DNA of 18,828 nucleotides, taken from NCBI GenBank assembly GCA_013816695.1, contig JACDDZ010000007.1, positions 1 to 18,828 of the forward strand, written 5' to 3'. Under the pieces are notes generated by a model. The model was not told where the DNA came from. It ran no database searches and worked only from the letters and a program-made list of their open reading frames with translations. A program made the position numbers and the translations under genes. Position 1 is the first letter of the stretch; each line of letters starts with the position of its first letter. Origin of the DNA: Gemmatimonadaceae bacterium (lineage in GTDB: Bacteria > Gemmatimonadota > Gemmatimonadetes > Gemmatimonadales > Gemmatimonadaceae). Shown piece after piece: positions 1 through 7,825 of the stretch.

Positions 1-695
1 ACTGCTTCGGGCCGACTTTCCGCGCGGAGAAGTCCAAGACCCGGCGTCACCTGACCGAATTCTGGATGGTGGAGCCTGAAGTCGCGTTCAATGATTCGAA
101 CGACAACATGCGCCTGCAGGAAGAGTTCGTTTCGTACCTGGTCAAGCGCTGCCTCGAACGTCGTCGCCCCGAGCTTGCGGAGCTGGAGCGGGATATCTCC
201 AAACTTGAGTCCGTGGTTGGGCCTTTCCCGAGAATCGACTACACGGACGCTGTGAAGACGCTCCAGAAGAAAGGAAGCTCCATCGAGTGGGGCGCCGACC
301 TGGGAGCTGAGGACGAGGCTCTGCTTGTCGAGGACTACGATCGCCCGATCTTCATCATGAACTACCCGAAGGAGGCGAAGGCCTTCTATATGAAAGAAAA
401 TCCCGACGATCCACGCACGGTGCTTTGTGACGATTGCCTGGCACCCGAGGGCTACGGCGAGATCATCGGTGGCTCACAGCGCGAAGACGACTACGATAAG
501 CTGCTGGCGCGAATCCACGAGGAAGGGTTGCCGGTTGACGCGTACGGCTGGTACCTGGATCTCCGGAAGTACGGGACCTTTGTGCACTCGGGTTTCGGGC
601 TTGGGCTCGAGAGAACAGTCGGTTGGATCTGCGGAATTCCGCACGTGAGAGAAGCGATCGCGTTTCCAAGGACGATGAATCGGCTGCGTCCCTAG
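1..695 (+). CDS. asnS: Asparaginyl-tRNA synthetase, C-terminal part (5' end outside window)
   Basis: Class II aminoacyl-tRNA synthetase that charges tRNA(Asn) with asparagine in the cytoplasm. The reading frame is open from base 3 and the start lies upstream of the window, so only about 230 C-terminal residues of the catalytic domain are present. Visible landmarks are the class II motif 2 region [20 protein letters not shown] near the left edge, the segment [11 protein letters not shown], the stretch [12 protein letters not shown], and motif 3 ([15 protein letters not shown]), which binds ATP through its Arg. The protein ends in [11 protein letters not shown], as AsnRS proteins usually do. 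AspRS is the nearest alternative, but the [11 protein letters not shown] and IGGSQRE segments and the lack of an AspRS-type insertion favour AsnRS. The gene converges with mazG, leaving 13 bases between their stop codons, with no convincing terminator. Confidence 0.95.
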   Translation, partial: CFGPTFRAEKSKTRRHLTEFWMVEPEVAFNDSNDNMRLQEEFVSYLVKRCLERRRPELAELERDISKLESVVGPFPRIDYTDAVKTLQKKGSSIEWGADLGAEDEALLVEDYDRPIFIMNYPKEAKAFYMKENPDDPRTVLCDDCLAPEGYGEIIGGSQREDDYDKLLARIHEEGLPVDAYGWYLDLRKYGTFVHSGFGLGLERTVGWICGIPHVREAIAFPRTMNRLRP

Positions 696-708
696 AAGCG
701 AGGCGTAG

Positions 709-1494
709 CTAAAGACCTTCGCTCTTGGCGATGTCCCAGAGATTATCGAGCGCATCCAGCCCCGCTGTCCCTACGGCCAAACCCCTCTCTCTTGCAAGCG
801 CTTCGACGCGTGCAAATCTCCGCTCGAACTTCGCGTTTGCTTTATCCAGAGCCAGCGACGAATGCACACCGGCTTTCCGGCACAGGTTGACGCAGGCGAA
901 TAACAGGTCTCCAAGCTCGCCTTCGAGAAGTGCATGCTGATCGTCAAGAATGGGGGCACCGCCCGGTCCCGACTTCGGAGGACTTTGATCGAGCTGTTCG
1001 CGGACCTCGGCAATCTCTTCCAAGACCTTTTCCAGCGGTCCGTTCAGATCTGGCCAGTCGAATCCAACCCCGGCGGCGCGATCCTGCAGACGGTGCGCAC
1101 GGTGGAGCGGAGGCAGGCCGGCGGGCAGGCCATCGCCAATCGACTCCCGCTTTTTTGACTTCATTTTCTCCCAGGGTTCCTTCGCGCCGTCGGAGTACAG
1201 ATGCGGATGACGAGCCTTCATCTTGGTGATCAGCCCCTCCGCAACATCCTTGAAGGCGAATGCGCCCCTTTCCTCCGCGACGACTGAGTGGAACAGGACC
1301 TGGAGCAGGACATCGCCCAGCTCTTCGCGAATGAGAGCGTCGTCGCCCAGTTGAATCGCCTCGTCCAGCTCATGCGATTCCTCGATCAGGTATGGACGCA
1401 GACTGTCATGGGTCTGGGCGGCATCCCACTCGCAGCGGGTTCTGAGGTCGCGCATGAGCGCGAGGGTATCGTCCAGGGAAGGTTCGATTGACAT
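709..1494 (-). CDS. mazG: Nucleoside triphosphate pyrophosphohydrolase MazG
   Basis: Cytoplasmic all-alpha NTP pyrophosphohydrolase that hydrolyses (d)NTPs to the monophosphate plus pyrophosphate; known roles are removal of aberrant nucleotides and modulation of stress responses. At 261 aa it has the length of full two-domain bacterial MazG. The N-terminal domain carries the Mg-binding pair EESHELDEAI (residues 38-47) and EELGDVLLQV (57-66). The C-terminal domain repeats the pattern with EEIAEVREQL (159-168) and EGELGDLLFACVN (191-203). Between the two motifs of the second domain is a Pro/Gly-rich loop (about 170-182). The ATG at 1494 is the natural start, matching the family's N-terminus (LMRDLR..CEWD). 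The gene is divergent from alr and seems to share an interlocked promoter region with it. Confidence 0.95.
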   Translation of the reverse strand: MSIEPSLDDTLALMRDLRTRCEWDAAQTHDSLRPYLIEESHELDEAIQLGDDALIREELGDVLLQVLFHSVVAEERGAFAFKDVAEGLITKMKARHPHLYSDGAKEPWEKMKSKKRESIGDGLPAGLPPLHRAHRLQDRAAGVGFDWPDLNGPLEKVLEEIAEVREQLDQSPPKSGPGGAPILDDQHALLEGELGDLLFACVNLCRKAGVHSSLALDKANAKFERRFARVEALARERGLAVGTAGLDALDNLWDIAKSEGL

Positions 1495-1503
1495 GTGTTT
1501 CGC

Positions 1504-1532
1504 TTGAAGGACAGGGTAGGAGTCGGTATACT
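1504..1532 (+). promoter_or_regulatory. Sigma70-like promoter for the alr operon
   Basis: A -35 box TTGAAG (1504-1509) and a -10 box TATACT (1527-1532) are separated by exactly 17 bases. Transcription would begin near 1539, leaving a leader of about 18 bases before the alr ATG at 1557. It lies in the only gap upstream of a long co-directional run. This is read from the sequence; activity is inferred. Confidence 0.6.
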
Positions 1533-1536
1533 ACCC
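1514..1536. promoter_or_regulatory. Inverted repeat overlapping the mazG/alr promoters (possible operator)
   Basis: GGGTAG (1514-1519) and CTACCC (1531-1536) form a perfect 6-base inverted repeat separated by 11 bases. The right arm overlaps both predicted -10 boxes, so a protein bound here could block transcription in both directions. No regulator can be named from the sequence, and a chance dyad remains possible. Confidence 0.35.
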
Positions 1537-1557
1537 GCTCCGCGAACAACGCGTCAA
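1528..1557 (-). promoter_or_regulatory. Predicted mazG promoter, interlocked with the alr promoter
   Basis: On the minus strand, TTGACG (complement of 1552-1557) and TAGTAT (complement of 1528-1533) are 18 bases apart. The -10 box shares five base pairs with the -10 of the oppositely directed alr promoter, and the -35 touches the first base of the alr start codon. Predicted transcription begins near 1521, about 27 bases before the mazG ATG. The -10 match is moderate. Confidence 0.4.
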
Positions 1558-2621
1558 TGCATAGTGAAATCGAGCGCGCCTGGGTCGAAATCGATCTCGG
1601 CGCGTTGCAGCAAAATGGGGCGACAATCGCCCGGCTCGCACGCGTTCCGCTTCTCCCAATGGTGAAGGCGGATGCGTATGGGCTGGGTGCCATTCCCGTG
1701 GCGCGCGCACTGCAGTCCCTCGATCCGTGGGGATTCGGCGTGGCGACCGTGGACGAAGGCGCCGAGCTTCGGGCCGCGGGAATCAACTGCCCGATCATTG
1801 TTTTCACGCCAACGCTACCGGGCGAGCAGGATGCATTGGCGGAACTGCGCCTTACTCCTGCGCTCTCGAGTGAGCCGGAGATTCGCGCGTGGGGACGCCG
1901 CGCTTTGCCATGGCAGCTTTCAATAGACACGGGAATGTGCCGGGCGGGAATTCCATGGCGCGAGATCGCATCCCTTTCAGAAGTCCTGAGTGAATTCGCG
2001 CCACAGGGAGCATTCACGCACTTCCATTCCGCCCAGCTGGATAACGGGTCGCTGGAGGAACAACTCGCGCGCTTTGAGAAGTCGCTGGACGCTCTACCCT
2101 CAAAGCCGGAATTTCTTCATGCCGAGGCGAGCGCGGCGATCTTGCGGTCCGCGCCAAGCAATTGGAGTGTGGTGAGGCCGGGAATATTCCTGTACGGAGT
2201 TGGCAGCGGGACTGAACCAGAGCCTGAGCCCGTCGTCCATCTTCGCGCAGCGGTGGTAGATGTTCGGAATCTCGAGGCAGGCGACACTGTCAGCTACGAC
2301 GCGACATTCGTGGCTGGTTCGCCGATGCGCGTAGCCACGGTTGCGGCCGGGTATGCGGACGGCTATCCGCGCGCACTGAGCAACCGGTCATTGGGTTTGC
2401 TGAGAGGGGAAACTGTTCGCCTCACCGGACGTGTCACAATGGACATGACGATGTTTGATGTGACTGCAACCGGCTGCCAGGTCGGCGACGTTATTACCCT
2501 TATCGGCAGGAGCGGATCGCGCAACATAACCGTCCAGCAGATCGCGGATTGGGCTGACATGTCACCATATGAAGTTCTTACAGGTCTTCGGAATCGGATC
2601 AACCGGGTTTATAAGTCGTGA
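1557..2621 (+). CDS. alr: Alanine racemase
   Basis: PLP-dependent enzyme interconverting L- and D-alanine, supplying D-Ala for peptidoglycan. The N-terminal barrel contains MVKADAYGLG, where Lys37 forms the Schiff base with PLP. The C-terminal beta domain contains GDTVSYDATF with the catalytic Tyr (Tyr247), GYADGYPR and GRVTMDMTMFDVT. The length from this start is 354 aa, normal for the family. The frame is open further upstream to an ATG at 1488, but that would add 23 non-conserved residues, overlap mazG and run through the predicted promoter, so I chose the ATG at 1557, where the conserved ERAWVEIDLGAL follows at once. No clear Shine-Dalgarno sequence precedes it. The stop overlaps the deoB start in GTGA (2618-2621), suggesting translational coupling. 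Confidence 0.95.
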   Translation: MHSEIERAWVEIDLGALQQNGATIARLARVPLLPMVKADAYGLGAIPVARALQSLDPWGFGVATVDEGAELRAAGINCPIIVFTPTLPGEQDALAELRLTPALSSEPEIRAWGRRALPWQLSIDTGMCRAGIPWREIASLSEVLSEFAPQGAFTHFHSAQLDNGSLEEQLARFEKSLDALPSKPEFLHAEASAAILRSAPSNWSVVRPGIFLYGVGSGTEPEPEPVVHLRAAVVDVRNLEAGDTVSYDATFVAGSPMRVATVAAGYADGYPRALSNRSLGLLRGETVRLTGRVTMDMTMFDVTATGCQVGDVITLIGRSGSRNITVQQIADWADMSPYEVLTGLRNRINRVYKS

Positions 2622-3787
2622 CCCGACGAGCTGCGATAGTTGTACTGGACGGTGTCGGGATTGGTGAAGCGGCAGACGCTGCGACCTACGGTGACGTTGG
2701 CAGTGACACACTCGGGAACGTTGCACGGGCCGTCGGCGGACTGGATTTGCCAAATCTCGCGGCTTGCGGACTGGGGAACATCAAGCCGCTCCCTGGGGTG
2801 ACGCCTGCAACCAATCCGGCCGCTTCGTACGGGATCATGCAGCCTGCTTCCGGAGGAAAGGACAGCACCGCCGGACATTGGGAAATCGCGGGAGTTCATC
2901 TAGCGAAGGCATTTCCGACCTTTCCCAGGGGATTTCCCTCCGAAGTCATCGAGCGTTTTGAGACCAATACTGGCCGCAAAGTCATTGGAAACGTTGTTGG
3001 AAGCGGGACAGATGTGATGGCAAAATTCGGCGCCGAGCATGTCCGTTCGGGCTCGTGGATAGTGTATACGTCCGCCGACTCCGTATTCCAGGTTGCGGCG
3101 CATGAAGGGGTGATTCCGATCGAGGAGCTGTACTCCGCTTGCGAAAAGGCGAGGGTGATGCTGAAGCCACCCTTTGATGTGTCCCGTGTGATCGCACGAC
3201 CGTTCGTCGGCGAGGAGGGCAATTTCAAGCGCACGGCAAACAGGCGGGATTTTTCGATCGAGCCTCCTGAAGAGACGCTCCTCGACGCGCTCGCGAAAGC
3301 AGGCATTCCACGTGACGGTGTGGGCAAAACCGACGATTTATTTGCCGGGCGGGCGCTCAAGGCTCGGCACACCTCTTCAAATGCAGAGGGGATTCTGGAA
3401 ATAAGGCGCTGGCTAGAGGGGGAGGGCGGTGGGTTCCTGTTTGCCAACCTAGTAGATTTCGATCAGCTCTACGGGCACAGAAACGACGTTGCGGGGTTCT
3501 ATAATGCTCTCCGTGAATTCGACTCTGAGCTGCCATCTCTTGTTTCGGACATGCGGGAAGACGATTTGCTCTTCTTGACGGCCGATCATGGCAACGATCC
3601 GACAACTGCTTCATCCGACCACGCTCGCGAGAACGTTCCGATTCTGGTGATCGGGCAACGTGTGAAAGCTGTTGATCTCGGTGTCCGGAAGACCTTTTCC
3701 GACCTGGGGGCGACAGTTGCGGAATGGCTCGGTGTCGAGTTCAGGGGCAAAGGAACTTCTTTTTTACCTTCGATGATGAGTAAGTGA
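2618..3787 (+). CDS. deoB: Phosphopentomutase
   Basis: Alkaline-phosphatase-superfamily enzyme interconverting (deoxy)ribose 1-phosphate and 5-phosphate, linking nucleoside breakdown to the pentose phosphate pathway. The 389-aa length is typical. Metal-site landmarks are VVLDGVGIG (Asp11), NLVDFDQLYGH, TADHGND and the later SDHAREN. The segment GKDSTAGHWEIAG puts Ser83 where the Bacillus enzyme has its phosphorylated Thr85 and E. coli has Thr, a conservative change of nucleophile. YTSADSVFQVAAHE and RVIARPFVGE are also family hallmarks. Translation starts with GTG at 2618 within the alr stop (GTGA), and the stop again overlaps the next GTG start at 3784. Sitting beside cytidine deaminase, it fits a nucleoside-salvage unit. 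Confidence 0.95.
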   Translation: MTRRAAIVVLDGVGIGEAADAATYGDVGSDTLGNVARAVGGLDLPNLAACGLGNIKPLPGVTPATNPAASYGIMQPASGGKDSTAGHWEIAGVHLAKAFPTFPRGFPSEVIERFETNTGRKVIGNVVGSGTDVMAKFGAEHVRSGSWIVYTSADSVFQVAAHEGVIPIEELYSACEKARVMLKPPFDVSRVIARPFVGEEGNFKRTANRRDFSIEPPEETLLDALAKAGIPRDGVGKTDDLFAGRALKARHTSSNAEGILEIRRWLEGEGGGFLFANLVDFDQLYGHRNDVAGFYNALREFDSELPSLVSDMREDDLLFLTADHGNDPTTASSDHARENVPILVIGQRVKAVDLGVRKTFSDLGATVAEWLGVEFRGKGTSFLPSMMSK

Positions 3788-4188
3788 AAGAAAATACGAG
3801 TTTGAAAGACGCGGCTTTTGAAGTGATGCAGCAATCATATGCTCCTTATTCGGGATTCCGGGTGGGTGCCGCGCTTTGTACATCAACGGGGGAAGTGATT
3901 AGCGGTACGAACGTAGAGAACGCTTCCTTTCCGATGTCCGTCTGTGCCGAACATGTAGCCGTATCCCGTGCCGTTTCGATGGGGTTCCGCAACTTTACCG
4001 AGATCGCAATCGCGACCGAAGCAGATCGTCCTACGCCGCCATGTGGTGGGTGCAGGCAGGTGCTGAGCGAATTCGCCCCGGAAATCGTCATCTGCACTTA
4101 CACGCGCGACGGACGTGGTGCCCGCTGGACGCTGCGCGAGTTGCTTCCTGAAGTATTTGTTCTCGATGCTACCGGTGGGACAAGCTGA
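3784..4188 (+). CDS. cdd: Cytidine deaminase
   Basis: Zinc enzyme converting cytidine and deoxycytidine to uridine and deoxyuridine in pyrimidine salvage. At 134 aa it is the short, homotetrameric type. YAPYSGFRVGAAL (residues 19-31) leads into NVENASFPMSVCAEHVA, where Cys54 is a zinc ligand and Glu56 the proton shuttle. PCGGCRQVLSEF supplies the other ligands, Cys87 and Cys90. The residue after CAE is His rather than the Arg common in this type. The GTG start at 3784 overlaps the deoB stop by four bases. Its stop and the next ATG share one base (TGATG, 4186-4190). Nothing suggests impairment. Confidence 0.93.
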   Translation: MKENTSLKDAAFEVMQQSYAPYSGFRVGAALCTSTGEVISGTNVENASFPMSVCAEHVAVSRAVSMGFRNFTEIAIATEADRPTPPCGGCRQVLSEFAPEIVICTYTRDGRGARWTLRELLPEVFVLDATGGTS

Positions 4189-5447
4189 TGAACGCCATTC
4201 GCCGCATTGCTTCGCTCCTGCCTCTCTTCACGCTGGTGATTGCAGGTGCCTGCACGGAAAAACTGAATTCCATCGCCGGATGCCCGGACCTTTGCACAGG
4301 TCAGGGAGCTCCTATTCAGACTCTCATCATCGAGCCCGTAACACTCGATACTACTGTCACCGCCGCGGGAGAATTCGCTACTGAGGCGTTTCTCTTCGTC
4401 GGGAACCGTGGTGATACAGTCGATACACGCGCGATAGTAAGATTCGACACAGTGCCCTCGCGCTACGCGAAGTCAAACATCACCGATTCGGTCGACATCA
4501 CCACCGTCGACAGTGCATTCATCACTGTGCGCATCGATCGGCGCGGATCAATTGTACCCAATCCTGTCATCATTGACGCCTACGATGTGGATGGTACCGA
4601 CCCGACTCAAACCGATGTGGCTGCGCTATTCACTGCCAGCCGCCTTATTGGAACGAGAACCATAGCGAAGGACAGCCTCAAGGATTCCTTGCGCATTCCA
4701 ATCAGCAATGCCGTGCTGCTGGACAAGGCACGGAACCGAAAACGACTTCGTGTTGGGATCAAGGCCCGCAATGCGTCCACGCAGTTCGGAATCTTTGCGA
4801 CTGAAACCGGCGCGGGTGCACACGTGACTTTCAGAGCTACAACGGACACGGCCATTCGCGCATTGGTGGTGCTGCCCAAGTCGGGTACTCCCGTGAATGA
4901 CGTTGCAAAGTCCACGGCATTCCAGGACTACACTCTTGCGGTGAAGGTTCCGGCTCCCGGACCGGCGTCGGGAATCAATGTGGGTGGATATCCGGCACGC
5001 CTTGCGTATCTGCGCTTCACGATTCCGCAAGGCATTGTTGACTCGTCGATCGTCGTTCGTGCCCGTCTGATCCTTACGCAGATCCCGAATACGCAGCTCG
5101 GACTCGCGGACACAGTTACCCTGATTCCGCTTGTAGGTGCTGCTGCCGGGACGGTTAGTGACATATCCAGGGCCGCGCGGATTACTCTTGATCGAAACGT
5201 TGCCCTCATCGACTCGGTGCTGGTGCCGGTGCGCGAATCCGGACTGCGCAGAATCGAGATTGCTGTCGCGCTCCAGGCGTGGCGTCTCCAGTCGGCGACG
5301 ACTTCGCCGCATGTGCTCGTGCTCCGTTCCGGAGCAGAAGGCGTTTCTATCGCGGAGGCGCGGTTCTATTCGATGGAAGCCGCACCAAATCTCCGGCCAA
5401 GGCTGGAAATCAGTTACACTCCCCGAACATCATTCGGCAGACCATGA
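4188..5447 (+). CDS. Predicted lipoprotein with two DNRLRE-like beta modules
   Basis: I do not recognise a characterised homologue. The 419-aa product starts with a basic n-region, a hydrophobic stretch and LVIAGAC, an acceptable lipobox with lipidation at Cys22, so it is probably a lipoprotein. Cys32 and Cys36 follow shortly after. The rest is beta-rich, with two similar halves: RAIVRFDTVP (81-90) followed by SAFITVRI (109-116), and LAYLRFTIP (272-280) followed by SSIVVRARLIL (286-296). The second ends in NLRPRLEISYTP (401-412). This pattern resembles the DNRLRE/CBM96-type beta-sandwich often found on exported proteins; that assignment is inference. The gene overlaps cdd by one base and the following outer-membrane protein gene by four (ATGA at 5444), so the two envelope proteins are probably made together. 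Confidence 0.75.
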   Translation: MNAIRRIASLLPLFTLVIAGACTEKLNSIAGCPDLCTGQGAPIQTLIIEPVTLDTTVTAAGEFATEAFLFVGNRGDTVDTRAIVRFDTVPSRYAKSNITDSVDITTVDSAFITVRIDRRGSIVPNPVIIDAYDVDGTDPTQTDVAALFTASRLIGTRTIAKDSLKDSLRIPISNAVLLDKARNRKRLRVGIKARNASTQFGIFATETGAGAHVTFRATTDTAIRALVVLPKSGTPVNDVAKSTAFQDYTLAVKVPAPGPASGINVGGYPARLAYLRFTIPQGIVDSSIVVRARLILTQIPNTQLGLADTVTLIPLVGAAAGTVSDISRAARITLDRNVALIDSVLVPVRESGLRRIEIAVALQAWRLQSATTSPHVLVLRSGAEGVSIAEARFYSMEAAPNLRPRLEISYTPRTSFGRP

Positions 5448-6583
5448 AGCGTTACGTAATAGCAGCCGCCTTTTCAGTTCTTCCAGCGGTCGCCGCTGCA
5501 CAGGGAAACCTGAGCACGCAGGGGCTTGGATATCCGGCCGGCGACCTGAGCGCTCGCTCGTCTGCACTCGGAGGCGGGAACGCGGAGTTCGATGCGCAGA
5601 GCACGGTAAATGATGCATCCGTCGCCAACTGGATTACGCCGGTTTTGTATGTGCAGTATCAACCGGAATTCCGTAAAGTCACGCTTGGGAGTTCGTCTTC
5701 GAATACGTTGACGTCGCGGTTCCCGCTTATCGGAACAGCGATGGCGGTCGGAAGTCGCGCCGCAATCGCCCTTACTTCGACGAACTTCCTGGATCGATCC
5801 GCGTCGGCAGTAACCAGCCTCAACGATACGATCGCAGGGGACCCTGTTTCCGGGTCTGAAACATTCCGCACCCTGGGTGGCATCAACGATGTTCGCTTCG
5901 CAGCCGCCTACAGGCCGAACGGCGCACTCCGCGTAGGTATCGCCGGCCACGCGTTCACGGGCCAGAACAGGATCATCAGTCAGGTTACGTTCGGGGACAG
6001 CTCGTCATTCATTCCGCTGAGCCAGCAGTCGGTGCTCGCCTATACGGGCGCTGCAGTGTCCGGTGGTTTTGAACTCCGTATCCGGGACATCCTTGCGATA
6101 TCCGCTTCCGGCCGCAAAGGCGGATTCCTGAACATGCGCAGCGGAGATTCCCTGGTCGCAAGCGCGAAGGTACCCGACAGGTTTGGAGGCTCGGTTCAGT
6201 TCACCGGAATTTCGGGCCTCAATGTTTCGGGACGTGTTTCTCGTGACTTGTGGACTGCGCTTCAGCCGCTCGGCACAAAACTGACAACGTTCGATGCGTG
6301 GGACGGCGGGGTCGGCGCAGAGGCCACTGCGTCGAGATCACAGTCCAGGCTCCTGCAGCTCCGGGTCGGTGCGCGCTACAGAGGTCTACCCTTTGGCGTG
6401 CAGGGTGAGCAGGTACACGAGTTCTCCTTCGGCGGCGGAGTAGGGCTGCAGTTCGCGCGCGACCGCGCACAGATTGATGCAGGCCTCAATCGTGGAAGTC
6501 GCTTTACGGGTACGTTCAGCGCTCGCGGTGCGGCCGTTGAAAATGCGTATACTGTGAGCGTCGGGCTGAGGGTCAGGCCCTGA
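5444..6583 (+). CDS. Predicted outer-membrane beta-barrel protein
   Basis: Exported protein of 379 aa with a clear signal peptide (MKRYVIAAAFSVLPAVAAA, cleavage likely before QGN). The mature N-terminus contains PAGDLSARSSALGGGNAEF, resembling the conserved start of PorV/UPF0164-like outer-membrane proteins. Alternating hydrophobic and polar strands follow, for example AAIALTSTNFLD, RVGIAGHAF and LQLRVGARYRG. It ends in YTVSVGLRVRP, a plausible final barrel strand although the last residue is not aromatic. Substrate and function are unknown. The frame is open far upstream inside the lipoprotein gene, but the signal peptide fixes the start at 5444, which overlaps the lipoprotein stop (ATGA). 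The pairing suggests a lipoprotein/barrel functional unit. Confidence 0.75.
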   Translation: MKRYVIAAAFSVLPAVAAAQGNLSTQGLGYPAGDLSARSSALGGGNAEFDAQSTVNDASVANWITPVLYVQYQPEFRKVTLGSSSSNTLTSRFPLIGTAMAVGSRAAIALTSTNFLDRSASAVTSLNDTIAGDPVSGSETFRTLGGINDVRFAAAYRPNGALRVGIAGHAFTGQNRIISQVTFGDSSSFIPLSQQSVLAYTGAAVSGGFELRIRDILAISASGRKGGFLNMRSGDSLVASAKVPDRFGGSVQFTGISGLNVSGRVSRDLWTALQPLGTKLTTFDAWDGGVGAEATASRSQSRLLQLRVGARYRGLPFGVQGEQVHEFSFGGGVGLQFARDRAQIDAGLNRGSRFTGTFSARGAAVENAYTVSVGLRVRP

Positions 6584-6587
6584 TCTA

Positions 6588-7793
6588 ATGGCTGATTCGC
6601 CGGAGAAGTCACCGCTCATCCTGATCGCGGACGACGTCCCCGCGAACATCGAACTGCTCGTCGACCAGTTGACCGCACTTGGCTTCCGCACGGTCACCGC
6701 GGAAGACGGTCCCTCCGCGATGGAAGCAGCATTCAGGCACACGCCGGATCTCTGCATCCTCGACGTTGCAATGCCGGCAGGCGACCTTGGAGTCGATCAT
6801 CGGTCAACCGGCTTCGAGGTCTGTCGCCGGATCAAGCGCGACCCGCGCACCGCCCGGATTCCGGTCATCTTTGTCACAGCTCTGAATGACACCACCGATC
6901 GTGTGAAGGCGATCGAGGCCGGCGGTGATGACTTTCTCACCAAGCCGCACAACAGGCTTCTGCTCAGCGCGCGCGTTCGGAGCCTGCTTAAACTGAAGGC
7001 GACAACCGACGCGCTCGAGGACAGTTACCGGAAACTCCGCGAGCTGGAGAAAGTGCGCGACGACCTCATGAAGATGATCGTCCACGACCTCAAGACGCCG
7101 CTAACCTCCGTGATCGCGACGCTGGAAATGCTCACTGACGGAGATTTCGGCGCGCTATCCGGACAGCAGAAATCTGCTGTGTCTGAAGTCGAGACGAAAT
7201 CCCAGGAGCTTCTGGCACTTATCGAGGATATTCTCGAGGTCGCGCGCATCGAAGAGACCGGCATCACACTCGCGCTGGCAGAGATAAATCCGAAAGCGTT
7301 CATCGACGAGCTCCGCAACGAGTGGGATCACCGATTTCAGCAAGAGAAGACGAATGTCGTGATCGAGGTTGACGACCTCGCACCTTCGTTCCAGGGCGAC
7401 AAGGGTCTCATCAAGCGTGTGTTCGCCAACCTGATCCAGAATGCGGTTACGCACTCCGCAAGACCGGTGAACCTCCGCCTCGCTGCGCGCCGAAATGGGG
7501 ACAGCGTACTCTTTGCAGTAGTTGATGACGGCCCCGGAATTCCCGCCGAGTATCACGAAATCATTTTCAGGAAATTCGGGCAGGTGCATTCAGAGAGCGC
7601 GCCGCGGGTAAGGAGCTCCGGACTTGGACTTACCTTCTGCAAGCTTGTCGTGGACCTGCACGGTGGCCGAATCTGGGTGAAAAGCAATGCTGGAGAGGGT
7701 AGCTCTTTCTATGTAGAGCTTCCGCGCAGGCCCGCGATCCTTGCATCCGCGCAGGCCTCATTGTCACAGGTCACGGGCGTCCAGGTTCAGTGA
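6588..7793 (+). CDS. Soluble receiver-domain/histidine kinase protein
   Basis: One polypeptide of 401 aa with an N-terminal receiver domain and a C-terminal histidine kinase core. The receiver (about 9-132) has acidic Asp15/Asp16, phospho-acceptor Asp59 in CILDVAMP, Thr97 and Lys119. A helical linker (about 137-160) leads to the dimerisation domain with His166 in MIVHDLKTP. The ATPase domain has the N box (NLIQNAV), DDGPGIP, the F box (FRKFGQV) and SSGLGLTF. No membrane segments or signal peptide are visible, so it acts in the cytoplasm, taking phosphate from, or being gated through, its own receiver. The loop after DVAMP is about eight residues longer than usual. It starts four bases after the outer-membrane protein gene. 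No DNA-binding output domain or partner regulator gene is nearby. Confidence 0.92.
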   Translation: MADSPEKSPLILIADDVPANIELLVDQLTALGFRTVTAEDGPSAMEAAFRHTPDLCILDVAMPAGDLGVDHRSTGFEVCRRIKRDPRTARIPVIFVTALNDTTDRVKAIEAGGDDFLTKPHNRLLLSARVRSLLKLKATTDALEDSYRKLRELEKVRDDLMKMIVHDLKTPLTSVIATLEMLTDGDFGALSGQQKSAVSEVETKSQELLALIEDILEVARIEETGITLALAEINPKAFIDELRNEWDHRFQQEKTNVVIEVDDLAPSFQGDKGLIKRVFANLIQNAVTHSARPVNLRLAARRNGDSVLFAVVDDGPGIPAEYHEIIFRKFGQVHSESAPRVRSSGLGLTFCKLVVDLHGGRIWVKSNAGEGSSFYVELPRRPAILASAQASLSQVTGVQVQ

Positions 7794-7825
7794 AGGTTTT
7801 CCTCGGCCGCGACTACCTTTAGCCA

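Noticed and set aside
698..726. Possible hairpin between convergent asnS and mazG
   Set aside because: AGCGAGG can pair with CCTTCGCT only with a bulge and a 12-base loop, and no T-run follows; too weak to call a terminator.
1488..1556. Upstream ATG extending alr by 23 residues
   Set aside because: The added residues are not family-like, overlap mazG and cross the predicted promoter; the conserved N-terminus begins right after the ATG at 1557.
2896..3447. Minus-strand reading frame opposite deoB
   Set aside because: An antisense shadow of conserved phosphopentomutase sequence; no supporting start context or domain.
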